From Periplaneta americana (taxonomy: Eukaryota; Arthropoda; Insecta; Blattodea; Blattidae), in assembly GCF_040183065.1 (NCBI RefSeq), contig NC_091122.1, positions 152,797,955 to 152,861,954 of the forward strand: 64,000 nucleotides of DNA, read 5' to 3'. A program made the position numbers and the translations under genes. Of the stretch, positions 12,195-24,300 are shown in pieces (positions within the stretch are counted from its first letter, which is position 1; each line of letters begins with the position of its first letter). The notes below the pieces were generated by a model that made no database searches, was not told where the DNA came from, and worked only from the letters and a program-made list of their open reading frames with translations.

Positions 12195-12300
12195 GGAGGT
12201 GACGTCATGGCCATCACCCTATAAGGTGGAATGGGAAGACTGGAGAAAGTATAAAAGAGCTCGGTGCGGCAACGGAGTTGGCTTCTCAGAAGCCCATCAT
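12195..12300 (+). promoter_or_regulatory. Candidate TFIIA-L core promoter (CRE and TATA box)
   Basis: A perfect CRE palindrome TGACGTCA lies at 12200-12207, overlapping ATGGCCAT (YY1-like). TATAAAAG lies at 12250-12257. A pyrimidine-A match (CTCAGA, A at 12288) lies 38 nt downstream of the TATA box, a little far for a standard TATA-to-start distance; starts nearer 12280 are equally possible. The block is GC-richer than its surroundings and sits directly upstream of the ATG at 12356. A second perfect TGACGTCA is at 11371-11378. The assignment is by position and motif only. Confidence 0.5.
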
Positions 12301-12355
12301 CCAGTAGTATTTTGTACAAATTGATTGTACGCTCACAATTTTTATAAAAATACAA

Positions 12356-12385
12356 ATGTCAGCAGCACAAAGTCAGACAAGTGTG
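12356..12385 (+). CDS. TfIIA-L: TFIIA-L exon 1 (start codon, 10 codons)
   Basis: ATG TCA GCA GCA CAA ... GTG encodes [10 protein letters not shown], followed directly by a perfect GTAAGT donor at 12386. It ends in phase 0, as exon 2 requires. Known insect TFIIA-L begins with a short peptide ending QTSV just before the LK(V/L)YH helix, which fixes this exon despite its size. The ATG lies about 100 nt downstream of a TATA box. Upstream context (ACAA before ATG) is only fair for an insect start. A different first exon cannot be ruled out from sequence alone. Confidence 0.82.
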
Positions 12386-15300
12386 GTAAGTAAAAATAAG
12401 ATGAAACATAATTCCTAATAAAGGCACAAAGCCATTTAAGCAGGTATTTTGTTCTAAATGATGACACATCATCTCCCATTAACGGTTGTAACGTGATGTC
12501 CATTGCATTCCGTGTCTTGCAAATAATAAATATTCAAGGTAAAAGTATACAGAGAAGTTATTATTCATTATGCATATTTGTAGCTCTATCAAACCATTCA
12601 GAACTTGCATATACTCTAATTCGTAAACATTCGTCTAAAGAATTTCTGAAGGAAGTACTGTACGGAAACGAGTACATTTTTGTTTACGTTCGCAAACAAT
12701 ATCCCTTGTCATCCTTTTTGTAAATGTGAATGTATAAAGATATAGTTACGGGATTTGTTGGAGTGACCATGTGAGTAGTAATTCGAGTAGGTAGAGAAGT
12801 TCATTAAAATCGAGGGATTGAATGTAGCCTTAAATATGTCCGTATATACCGGTACTGTAATAGAACTATGAAAAATGTCGATTTTTGTAAGTAGATAGTT
12901 GTTATATACTGTAGTACATAGAATCGAAACCAAGAGAATAATTTTAATGTACTTTTTTGCACATAGCTATTTCACTTTTGTAGTTAAAATTTTGGTCACA
13001 TGAGTCGGCTTAAAATGCTGTATGATGGTAACATTTTTAACATCATTAAAACATTTAACTATGATGGACCTTTAAAATTTATTACTTCGTGTAACTTATA
13101 TGTAGGTATTATGCTGCCAGAACAAAATATGTTAGATACTAGAAATTTTGAATGTGGAAGGAAAAAAAAAAAAAAAGACTACAAGTCATGTTCCTCTGTA
13201 AATACTGTACAAAATGGGTTAACATGCTACGTTCATAGAAAATTAGATATTCAATCCTCGAAGCTCATTATTTGGGCAGGTTTTTAATTATTTGCCCGTT
13301 CTTTCACAAAAGTACAGGAATAGGCCTATTGTATTATTACTGCCCACGTCCTTTCGATTCTTTTCAAACAATTAGGCGTAGGCCTAACTTAACTTATTTT
13401 ATCATGTCACTAGCACTTAAAAAGCTGAGTTTAAAGTAACAAATAAAAGTGATATGCACTTTCATTAGAATTATAAGGTAGCTAAAGGCTATTATTAATT
13501 TAAAATTTAGTGTAGGATAGATAAGAAATATTACCATATTCGAGAATGAAAAGAATCATCCTTTCTAAGTTTCCATTGGATTCATTGTTGTCTTTGTTGA
13601 CTGTTCCTAAATATTTAATATCTCTTAATGTATAGTGACGTATTTAGATATAGAACTGAGTAACCATACAGTAATGGAGTAATTGTGGAAAAAGATCAAT
13701 TGGCAGAGGAAACCAAAGCTTTAATTAAAGAAACTCCCCCGTACCATTTCAAGATCTAAGCCTATCAGAAATAAGTCAGTCCAAACTAGCAGAGCCACAT
13801 AAGTTCATGTCAACGTTTATGTTAGTCTATTGAAAATCATTATATAGGCCTAGGTATACTACCATATTCTGGCCATTTTTACAAACACATCCTAATAATA
13901 TTAATTAAAAAGCAAGTGCAGCTACTCCTTATGTATGTAATATTATGAATTATTTCTTTGGGCATATGCTCTGTCCTAAGGAGATTAATTAATAAACCTA
14001 TGTTTTATAGTTTTCAGCTATCATATACTGTCTTTGTCTTCCATTATAGAATCAGTAACTCTTTAGATGCTGTAGACCTACTACTGTTTTGTGTTGTCTG
14101 AAAATAAGTGGTAGTTCAAGTATTGCCGATGAGACAATGTAGTGTCTACAGAATATTCCATTACATGTTTACAACTTGGTGGGCACAATCTGTTGTCGTT
14201 TGCAGCCTCTCTGAAGGACAGTTTTTGTTACTTACAAATTAAGGTAGATTGGAGCTTCAAGCATATCACTAATTTTTTTAATAAGAGGAACTTCTTCACA
14301 ATTGCGTTACCAAAGGAAGGTGATGTACTAAAAGTCTGGATTAGCCAAACCTTTATAATGTTGGTAACTTCGGCCTTCATTTTCTACACATTTTGATAGC
14401 TCTGTCTTAAAAATTACTGACTAGAAATTGAAGTTATTTTCCCTTAGATCAGTGATTTCAACAAAATAGCACAGCATTTACCTTCCGTGCTCCCACGCGG
14501 ATCTGTGCTCTAGAGTAAGACTGTGTACATTCAGGTGGAAACTTGTAAAAAGGTGAATAGAATACAAACACATTTTCTGTTTAATTCTCTTCTTTTCTTG
14601 TGTTTTGATATTGTCATTAAATAATAATGTGATAGGTCTACAAATGTTGTAACACAAATGTACATAATTTCATTTGTAGTAAAAAATAGTCGCCATTATA
14701 TATTATAATTAAGTACCTATATTATTATATTACAATACACAAAACATAAGAAAAACACGTACTATATGCCCTCCTATATTTTAATTTCATATTTAAATGT
14801 ATTAATATCATGCAAATGTATATACCTAATTTAACTGAATGTTTCCTATTTTGAATTACAATATAAAGAACATAACTAACAAAAACCTACTGTACGTAAT
14901 ACCTCACACTACTACAGTACGGTAATGTCACATAAATTAAATAAATTCAGATTCCTGAACTTCCTCCTAATTGTTATGTGTTTGTGCCATTGTTTTCTGC
15001 CATCAGTCTTCGAATGTTTGGTGAGAGATTATTTGCAACAACAAGTGAAAGCATAACCTGCAAATTATTATCATAAAATCTGGATGTTAACTTGAGGTTA
15101 GTTAACTTCATTAGAGAGAACAATTGTTCATATGAGTCTGTGCTACCGAAGATTGACAAAATTTGTACAGGAAATTTACGAAATGCTGGGTATAGAGCAG
15201 GATTTAAGGCTTTGTAAAAGCTAATAGTATCATCATTATATTTCCTTTTTAACTATGTATCATTTATTAACTCATTTAGTTTAAACTGTAGGCCTAACTC

Positions 15301-18300
15301 TAAAGTTAACTTCACCCAATGGTCTTTCTTAACATCTTTATATTTCCTCTCGTGGTGGCTTTCATTATGCCATTTAGTGCTACTTTTCTTTGTGATCAAT
15401 TGTTTTCCACAAATTAAACATAACATGTCCAATTCATGTTCTTTGCATAGAAAATCAACATATCACAGGCCCTCTTTCTAGTTCCCATTACGTTGTAATG
15501 TGTGTACTATACATCCCTTGTTGACTGCCGTCTTTGCTATAGAACGCACACTGTTTCTTCCATGCGCACAAGCACGTCTGCACTTCAGTTGACATTACTG
15601 CCTTAGATATTGCATTTCATAACTCCATACTGTCTATCCCGTAGCCTATATACTGACAAGGATTAGACTCTAAGGCAGTGATCATAAAATGTGATCTTGC
15701 GTGACATGCCCCTGAATGGGCCTGAACCCAGACCAGCATTAAGTAAGGCATCACAACATATCCCTCCTTGCTCCACCCCTTCGCTCAGCTTAGAGTTTAG
15801 AAAGTAATATCAGCGACGGAATGGGAAGATAATTTATTTCTTCTGTAGTCAGAACAAGAATGTTTCCAATCAAATTCAAAACATTCTGCAATTCTTAAAA
15901 ATGAAATATTACAAAATATTAAAGTAGAATACATGAAAGCAGTAGTAGCAGTTTCTTAGAAAATGAAAATACTTCTACTATGTGTCCTGAATAGAAAGAT
16001 GTTTCACATCAAAAATAGAAAAAAAAAAAAGATAAGTAACCAATAAAATAAATAGTTCCACCGCTATGGAGTAACGGTTAGCATATCTGACCATGAAACG
16101 AGCAGGCCCGGGTTCAAATCCTGGTTGGGGTTTTTATCGGGATTTTCCCTCAGCCAATCGAAACAGAATTTCAGGGAACTTTCGGTGTTGGGCCTTGTAT
16201 TAATTTCGTCATCATTAATCATATATCATTATCATCCATACTATAGCCCGGGTTAAGTTCATAGTATGGCATGCTATACTTGTACAAGAGCACAGCCGTT
16301 TGGCTACTCAATCATTCACAGAACATAAGTGGTAAGCACAATAAGCCTCAGGCTGCAGTGTAAGCCTTATGGTCCCTTCGTACAAGAGAGATAGAGATTA
16401 CAATGAATGTGTGACAATGAGAGTGAAGATTGTGTTATGAGGAAATATAATCTTTGTGTACATAATAATGTAGCATGGAAATTGACATTTTCAATCAAAC
16501 AGTGGGTTAGCAAGATAGAAAACAAATAGTGAGCAAGAAATTAAAGTGAAAAGATTGTTGAAGGTGAAATACACCTGAAAATTGTACTTTGTCTAAATGT
16601 TTGCGCCACAACCCATGTGCAGAAATGGTCCACATGATCCCAGTACTACAAATTTCCAGCTGTTACAGGCTAACGTTTTATTTCAGACAGCACCAGTACA
16701 CAATATCATAACAAAACAGTGTTTGCCATACTGCAATAAAATATCTTCCAGACAACTTTCCACACATAGTTCAAATTTCATGAAATTATTCAGAATCAGA
16801 CAATTGCATGGGTGGCTCCTGAATTGTAACATTGTTAACCGAGTTTCCTGACTACTTTTCCTGTACGGACATTATTGTATATAAGTAACAAACTATTCAT
16901 TATTCTGAATAAAGAAAAGTTATTTTCTACGTTATTTGGCTGTTACTAATTTACTAACCTTAACCTTACTTCTGATTGAGGTTCTGGCTGATAGCCTATA
17001 TCAGGCAGTTCATGACACTTGAGGAAAAACAGTTGTTGTGTATATCTTAAATCTGAGTAATGAACTATGTTACTAGTCAGCAATGTATACAATGGAGGGG
17101 AAAGGAACTGGCCACCATTATCTCCAGGCTTAGTTGCCAATGCTGGTGTACTAAAAAAAATAGCATATGAAATTCATTTATAATATTATACAGTTATTGC
17201 ATTCATAAAAATTAGGAAATTCTCTTGACTGGTTTCCTAAAATTAACCCCTGCAATAAATTTTAACATTATAAATTAATTTAATAATATTCCATTAATTT
17301 TCGGTTCTGCCATAACTAGATGCTTATTCTTAAGAGTTTGGCAAGTAACTGTATAGCTATATATATTTTAGATTCTTTAAAAGGAAAAAATAATTAAATT
17401 TTCTCTTAATGAAAATGCAGCCCAGTCCACCGCTGTGAAGTAATGGTTAGTTTGCCTGACCGTGAAGCGAGTGGGCCCTGGTTCAAATCCTGGTTGGGAC
17501 ATCTTACCTAGTTGAGGTTTTTTCCGGGGTTTTCCCTCAATCCAATAAGAACAAATGCTGCGTAACTTTCGGCTTTGGACCTTGGACTCATTTCACTAGC
17601 ATTATTACCTTCATCTCATTCAGACGCTATATAACCATAGCAGTTGATAAAGCGTCGTAAAATAAATAAAATGCAGCCTATTTTAATAGATTACCGTGGA
17701 CAATTTCTGAGAAAAGTCTTTAAGTTCTTTCCAAATAAATAATAGGCCTAACACTGGTTAACAGCTATTTTGCATCTAGTGTGTGATATATCAGTTCATA
17801 CAATTTTTGGTTATAGAATGTGAAACGGCCTTCGGAATTGCTGTATCACGTAAGGTTTTGAGATATTTTAGATTTTATATGAACTTTTTAATATTCTTAT
17901 ATGGCTAATGTTGTCATTTTATCAGAGATAGTGTATCAGAATTATGATGGTTAAATTCTGTATTTGAATGTAATATATGGTGAAAGAAGTTTTCAAAAGA
18001 TTCACTATATGGCAGAGGTATTTAGTTGTGCAAAAAGAGTACTGGCTTTGCCTGGTAGAGGTGACTCAGCTAGCGATGTGAGCCCTGTAGTCTAGTGCGT
18101 ACCAAAACGTGATTTTGCTGGTTTATACAAGTTTTTTTATGTTGTCAAGAAAACTTTAGTTGGTTTCTAAGTGTTATGTTATGCTTGAATTTAAAATTGT
18201 CCGTATTTACCAATATAATACTGTCTTTGTATTTAGTGCTGTGTATCTAGGAAATTTAATTTCATTTATTATATTCCATAGATCTTACATTAGCAATGAC

Positions 18301-21300
18301 AAAATTTGATAACACAATCTTAAGGGGAAAAAATGGAACTCTCTGTATCATAATCCACAGTTAATTCCCGATTTACCACGAAAATCGTCTGTAGCTGCAT
18401 TTAGATTGACAACAGGCCATGGCTGTTTGGCTAAACACCTGCATAGAATTGGAATATATCAGTTCCCTAATTGCCCATTGTGCAACTCAAACCAAGAAAT
18501 GGATTCGGAACACCTCAAAATCTGTGCTTCATTGGCTGGTCATGATAATATCTTTGAAAAATATTGGAGTGCAAGAGGTCAAATGACTTTATTGTCAAAC
18601 GCCTGGCATTAGAAAACAACATCATTAGCAATGAAGCTTTAAGATGTGAAAATTTTACAACATTACAATTACAATATTACAAATTTTTTTATAATTTTTA
18701 CAATATTTTACAATTTTTTACAATATTTTGGCGAGTTATAGTGAGATGAGGTGAGGCCCGAGGATTCGCCAAAAGATTACCTGGCATTTGTCTTATGGTT
18801 GGGGAAAACCTCGGAAAAAATCCAATCAGGTAATCAGGTCAAAGGGAGTGAAATGAAGTGAGGCCGAGGACGTGATGTGATAAAAAGAAACTGATTTTTC
18901 CACTGAATTCAACATAACAAAATTAGGTAAATCCACCCATTTACACACCAGATACACGAAAAAAGTTTTAATGTGTTAACTAGTGTAATTGAGAACCGTT
19001 TTTGCAAAACTTGCTAACTGAAAAAAATTAATTTTACAGGAGAGACAAAACACTATAGTAAGTAAGTTTTGCTGTATGTCTTACTTAGAGCAGAAAGCAA
19101 GTTTTGAAAAAACGATCACAATTTGACACACTATAATGAAGAGAAATAACCCAGTTTTACTAAGACGCTTTGAACATCATGTAGAGGCCTGCCTTATGTT
19201 AACGAATCCATCAAAATCTCAATTTTGCAAATTTTGCAGTTAGCAAGTTTTGCAAAAACGGTCCTCAATTGCTATTCTGATATCACAACGATAAACTAGG
19301 CATGCACAGTTTTTTCACCTGCTTTTAAACATACATTAAGTGAATATGCTGTAGCTTGACAGGACTCTGCTCCATCTTGCACAATAGAACATTAGTTTTC
19401 TGAAAAATCGGCTTCAACAGCAATTTCAGAATCTCTTCCCTCTCCCATAACTGCACTTGGAAACTTTCTCACAAAGCAAACTTTTGAGTACTTGAATTCC
19501 AGGGAAGGGTGCACAATTTCTGAAGTAGCAGCCATTTTGTTCATGGGTTGCATACTATCTTACAACAACACGCTTGTAGCATGTTTTTTTTTATCTCACC
19601 ATTAGCTTCTGACTGTAATCTGGCATTTTAAATTATTTGTTTTACATTTTGATGTATGGTACATGCAAGCTGAAACTCAATTCATTGTGCCTTACTAATA
19701 TCTCAGCATCAAGAACAGCTATAAACCTTTGCGGCCACTCGTGTGATTTTTAATCATGAATTCTGCAATATTATTCATATGAATGAATGATAGTCATAAT
19801 GTTCCATGTTGGGCAAAGGCCTCCTGTGCTGTGGGTAGGACCCCCTTTACAAGAGTGGCTCATGGCTACTCGTTTGGTGAGCCAATCCAGGCAAGTTTAT
19901 TCATATGTGAAAAGGAAAATAAATGAGCACATAGTGAATAGGTGGAACAACCAATGGCAATGCAGCACAAAGGGATCATTTATGAGAGAAATCTTCTTTC
20001 CAGGGATCGACTCCCACGTAAATAGTAACAAAATTATGCCAGATTTCATGTTGAAAATTTTTGTCAGGTCATGGAAAATTTGGCCCTTATTTAAAAGCTT
20101 TAAATTACATAAAGAAACTGGCTACTTATGTGTCTGTGAGAGATGAGAAACTGTGGGCCATCTTCTTTTTCATTGTCCTGTTTTCGAAAATGGAAGATTT
20201 CTTATGGTCGGACATTTATATTATTGTAATATAATATATGACAAACCACTATGCAGTGTTTTCAGAAGAAACATGTTGCTACAAAGAGTTTTGTAATTTT
20301 ATATGTTATATACGAGGGTCATTTCATAAGTCATGGCAACTATATTATATCAGCTAATAAAGCTGCATGAATAGAAATTCACTATATGCAATTGAAGATC
20401 ACTAGAATATGCTTCACAGTTCTAATACCAAATTGGGTCCAGGTACAGGATGCAATGGGTAAGGGAAATTGAAAGATGTGTAAATAGAAATCATTGATAT
20501 TGAAGCCTATTTACAATCATTTGGGTAACTTTGTACCACTTCTATCACATGTTTATACTTACCTAAAATAATGTCTATTGAAATTGATGTTTAAAAGTAA
20601 ATTATTAAAAAAAAAACTATATATTTTATGGATTGAGACATAATAAACATCGTCGACCTGGTTGGCAAGTTGGTATAGCGCTGGCCTTCTATGCCCAAGG
20701 TTGCGGGTTCGATCCCAGGCCAGGTTGATGGCATTTAAGTGTGCTTAAATGCGACAGACTCATGTCAATAGATTTACTGGCATGTAAAAGAACTCCTGCG
20801 GGACAAAATTCCGGCACATCCGGCGACGCTGATATAACCTCTGCAGTTGCGAGCATCGTTAAATAAAACATAACATTAACATAATAAACATCAAAAATCA
20901 TGTTTTAAATAGGTGAAATTTGGCATTTAATGGTGGTACAAAGTTACAATTAGAGGACCTTTGTACCACATATGTGATTTCCTATTAAATTCTATTCTCT
21001 GTATTCCCCTTCAAATTCAAGGTACCGTTTGACCATACAATAAGGAAATACATTAAATTTTATTTCGTATGAAGTCACAAAAAAAAAATAAAATAAAACA
21101 TTGGAAATGTAGAATATTTGCTAGCCTATAACAGTAAATTATATTAGCACTACAAAAGAAAATATAAACACATAAATGTTTGATATAAGTTATTTTTAAA
21201 TCACAGTTTTAATTCTTCACAGTTCTAACATAATCAGTTCATACATGCGCCTTTTATTTACCGACTTATTAACTTTCTTTATTACTTAAAACTGGTCAGA

Positions 21301-24300
21301 CCAGATTCAATGCATTCCCTTCTTGACCTTAGAACTGACTTGGTATCTGGAGATAAGACCATGCAGTTCATTGTCATTGTCTGTAGGCCTACCAGGCAAT
21401 AGTGATCCGTTATATGAGACTATTACAAAGTCATTGTAGCACAGAGCACCAACAGTCTTGGTGAAAACATATTTGACCTCCCAAAATTATTTCTGTGTTT
21501 ATTTTTCAATTTATTCACTAGTGTTTGTCTTGAGATAGAATAAAATAGTGCAGCTTCTCGTTGACCAAGTTTTCCAGTGTTAGATCATCTAGTGCCTGTT
21601 GTAGCGTTTCACTGGAATACCTTGCTTTTATTGCATAATGTCTTGTCTCTGGAGAATCTTTGACCTCTTGCCATCTAAAAATTTCAGCGCATTATGCAAA
21701 TCCAAGATGAGTGTAAAAATTATAACAGCAGTTGAATAAAGGTGAAAGAAATTTCATTAATAAACCAACTATGTGAGACTTAGTAAAAAAATTAATTCTT
21801 CAATATAAACTTAAAGTTTGTCTGTAGTAGATCTAGTAGTTATGTTTCATATTAATTTTATGTAATAATTGACCCATGTTATTTAGTAAACAAATTAATT
21901 GTGTTTATTCATAATCAAATTTAAATGTTTCTAATAGAATTGATGTTATCATGCAGACTTTGTAGTGATAGAAAGTAACCCTGAAATTGAACCAAAACAG
22001 CACTGTCGGATTAATTTTATAGTTTACAAGACATAGGATTATGTATGTCACGAGGTGGTTGTTATATTTTAAGGAAGAGAGGATAAGCGTTAACATTTAC
22101 AATAATAAGTAAGATAAAGCTACATACTTACTGTCTTACTAATAAACCGTGTATAGTTTTTATACGAGACTTATGCAGAGTTGAGACAGAAAATGTTACT
22201 AATAAACCGTGAATAAGCTATGGACGTATAAACAGGCTGTAACTATACAATGGGAATTGCTTTGCAGTAGTTATATACACGAAACCCCTTGTTTAAGTGT
22301 TGTATATAGGGAAAAAATGGCCGCCCCTCTAACAGCTGTTTGTATCGACTGTCATTTTATGATGATGGTTACCTTATAACCACAGAAGAACAAACCAAAG
22401 TCCATAGAATTATTAGAATAATATTGCTGTAGCTTGTACTCTTTGACCAAAATATAGTGTGGTAATCGATTAGAGCCAGTTGTACTATCGATATTTAACA
22501 CGCCACACTAGAGCGCTCTACCAGATGCAATAGAGAACCTCAGATATTCTATTACCTTTCGTAACGAAGTAATGACGAAATTATGACGTAGCTGTGTAAC
22601 AGTTATACTGTTATACACGACGTATGTAGTGATTATTAGTAAGGAATTTACACACGACTTATAAACGAGCTACTCATTGTATAAGACAGTTAAACGTCTG
22701 TATATAGAGTTTTTATTAGTAAGACCGTTACTATATAAAGTTGAAAATTGTTCATAAACCAGCTATTATGAATAGAATTCAATATTTACAGCTTGATTCA
22801 GGGATTTTGGCCCCTGCAAAAAGTAAGTAGATAGACCAAGAGCACTTTACTCATCACTACTGGTGGGCCGGGTCACACAGGTCAGGCGGCCAGTCATAAC
22901 ACCTAACATTTCCTTCTTATCATGTCGCGGTACACTCCCCCTTAAAAACACAATATTCTTCCATACGTCCCCTTACTAACCACCGCGTCTGTTGACTAAA
23001 CAATGTCATGATTTATATTTTCTTGACAGGAGTGTCACTCAGCTTCGAGCATAGATATTATTTTGATTCTTCCTCTTTCCTCTTCCCCTGCTAAGCACAT
23101 TTGTGATCAAATTTCTTTCTTATGACGCAACACACAACTCACTCACTAGCGAAACAACCAAGGACAGGGGTCATTAACGCTGAATCGAGCTGTACCTATG
23201 TGGAGCCTTAAATATTCTTTAGGAACCGCACATAATAGATAGAAAGGAAAGCATAGATGAGGAGCATCGTTTCAAAACGTATTAAGTCCCCCAGTGGACG
23301 AAATTAAATTTGTTACTTTCTATTTATTTATCTTTCATGCTGTGAAGTCTGATGGTTCCAAGTCGTCATATTTGTAAACTGTTAAACCAGTACTTAAAAA
23401 TGGTTTTGTGTAGTGTTTTGAAAACTTCTCCGGTTTACGAGTAATCCAGTTTTTCGTCGTTCATGTAAAAAAATTGTAAGGGGCACATAATACGTTTTGA
23501 AACGATGCTCCTCAGATATCGTAGGTTAAGAAGATGACCTCAATTCAAAGATATTACACTTAAGAAACGTGAAAGTAAATCTTCTAGTAAAATCAGAAAC
23601 TGGTACAAAGTTACACTGACCAGTACAAAGTTACCTCAAATGACTGTAATGAAATTTTTTTACATATTTTTTTCTGTTTACACGGTGTGGACAAAGATAT
23701 TAAAGAAGTTTTGTCAGTTTGTTGAAGTTGAATATTCGTTTGTGTCATATAAAACACTTCGGTTTTCTCTATTTTCGTGTCTAAAGAAAAGGCTTCAAAA
23801 TCCTTATTGAATTTTTTCAAAGATCCACTCAATGAAGCTTACTTATGGTTCATTCATAGCCAGCTAAGCTTTTTTTATATCTAAAGAAAATATAAGGAAA
23901 CAGAACAAGTATTATGGAACTTATGGTGGTACTAAAGGATACAAATGAAAGGCCACTGGAGTAGCTCTGTCGGCTAAGGTGCTTGCCTGCCGATTCGGAG
24001 TTGCTTACGGGTGTGGGTTCAATTCCTGCTTGGGCTGATTACCTGGTTGGGTTTTTTCCGAGGTTTTCCCCAGCCATAAGGCAAATGTCAGGTAATCTAT
24101 GGTGAATCCTCAGCCTCATATCGCCAAAATACCAATTCCATCGATGCTAAATAACCTCGTAGTTGATACAGCATCGTTAAATAACCAAGCAAAATAAATA
24201 AATAAAATAAATACAAATGAAAAAAGTAACAAGGCAAGAACATTTTTTATTTTAGGATATTAAATCGGTTATAAAAGAGAAGAGCTCATAGAATTATCAA

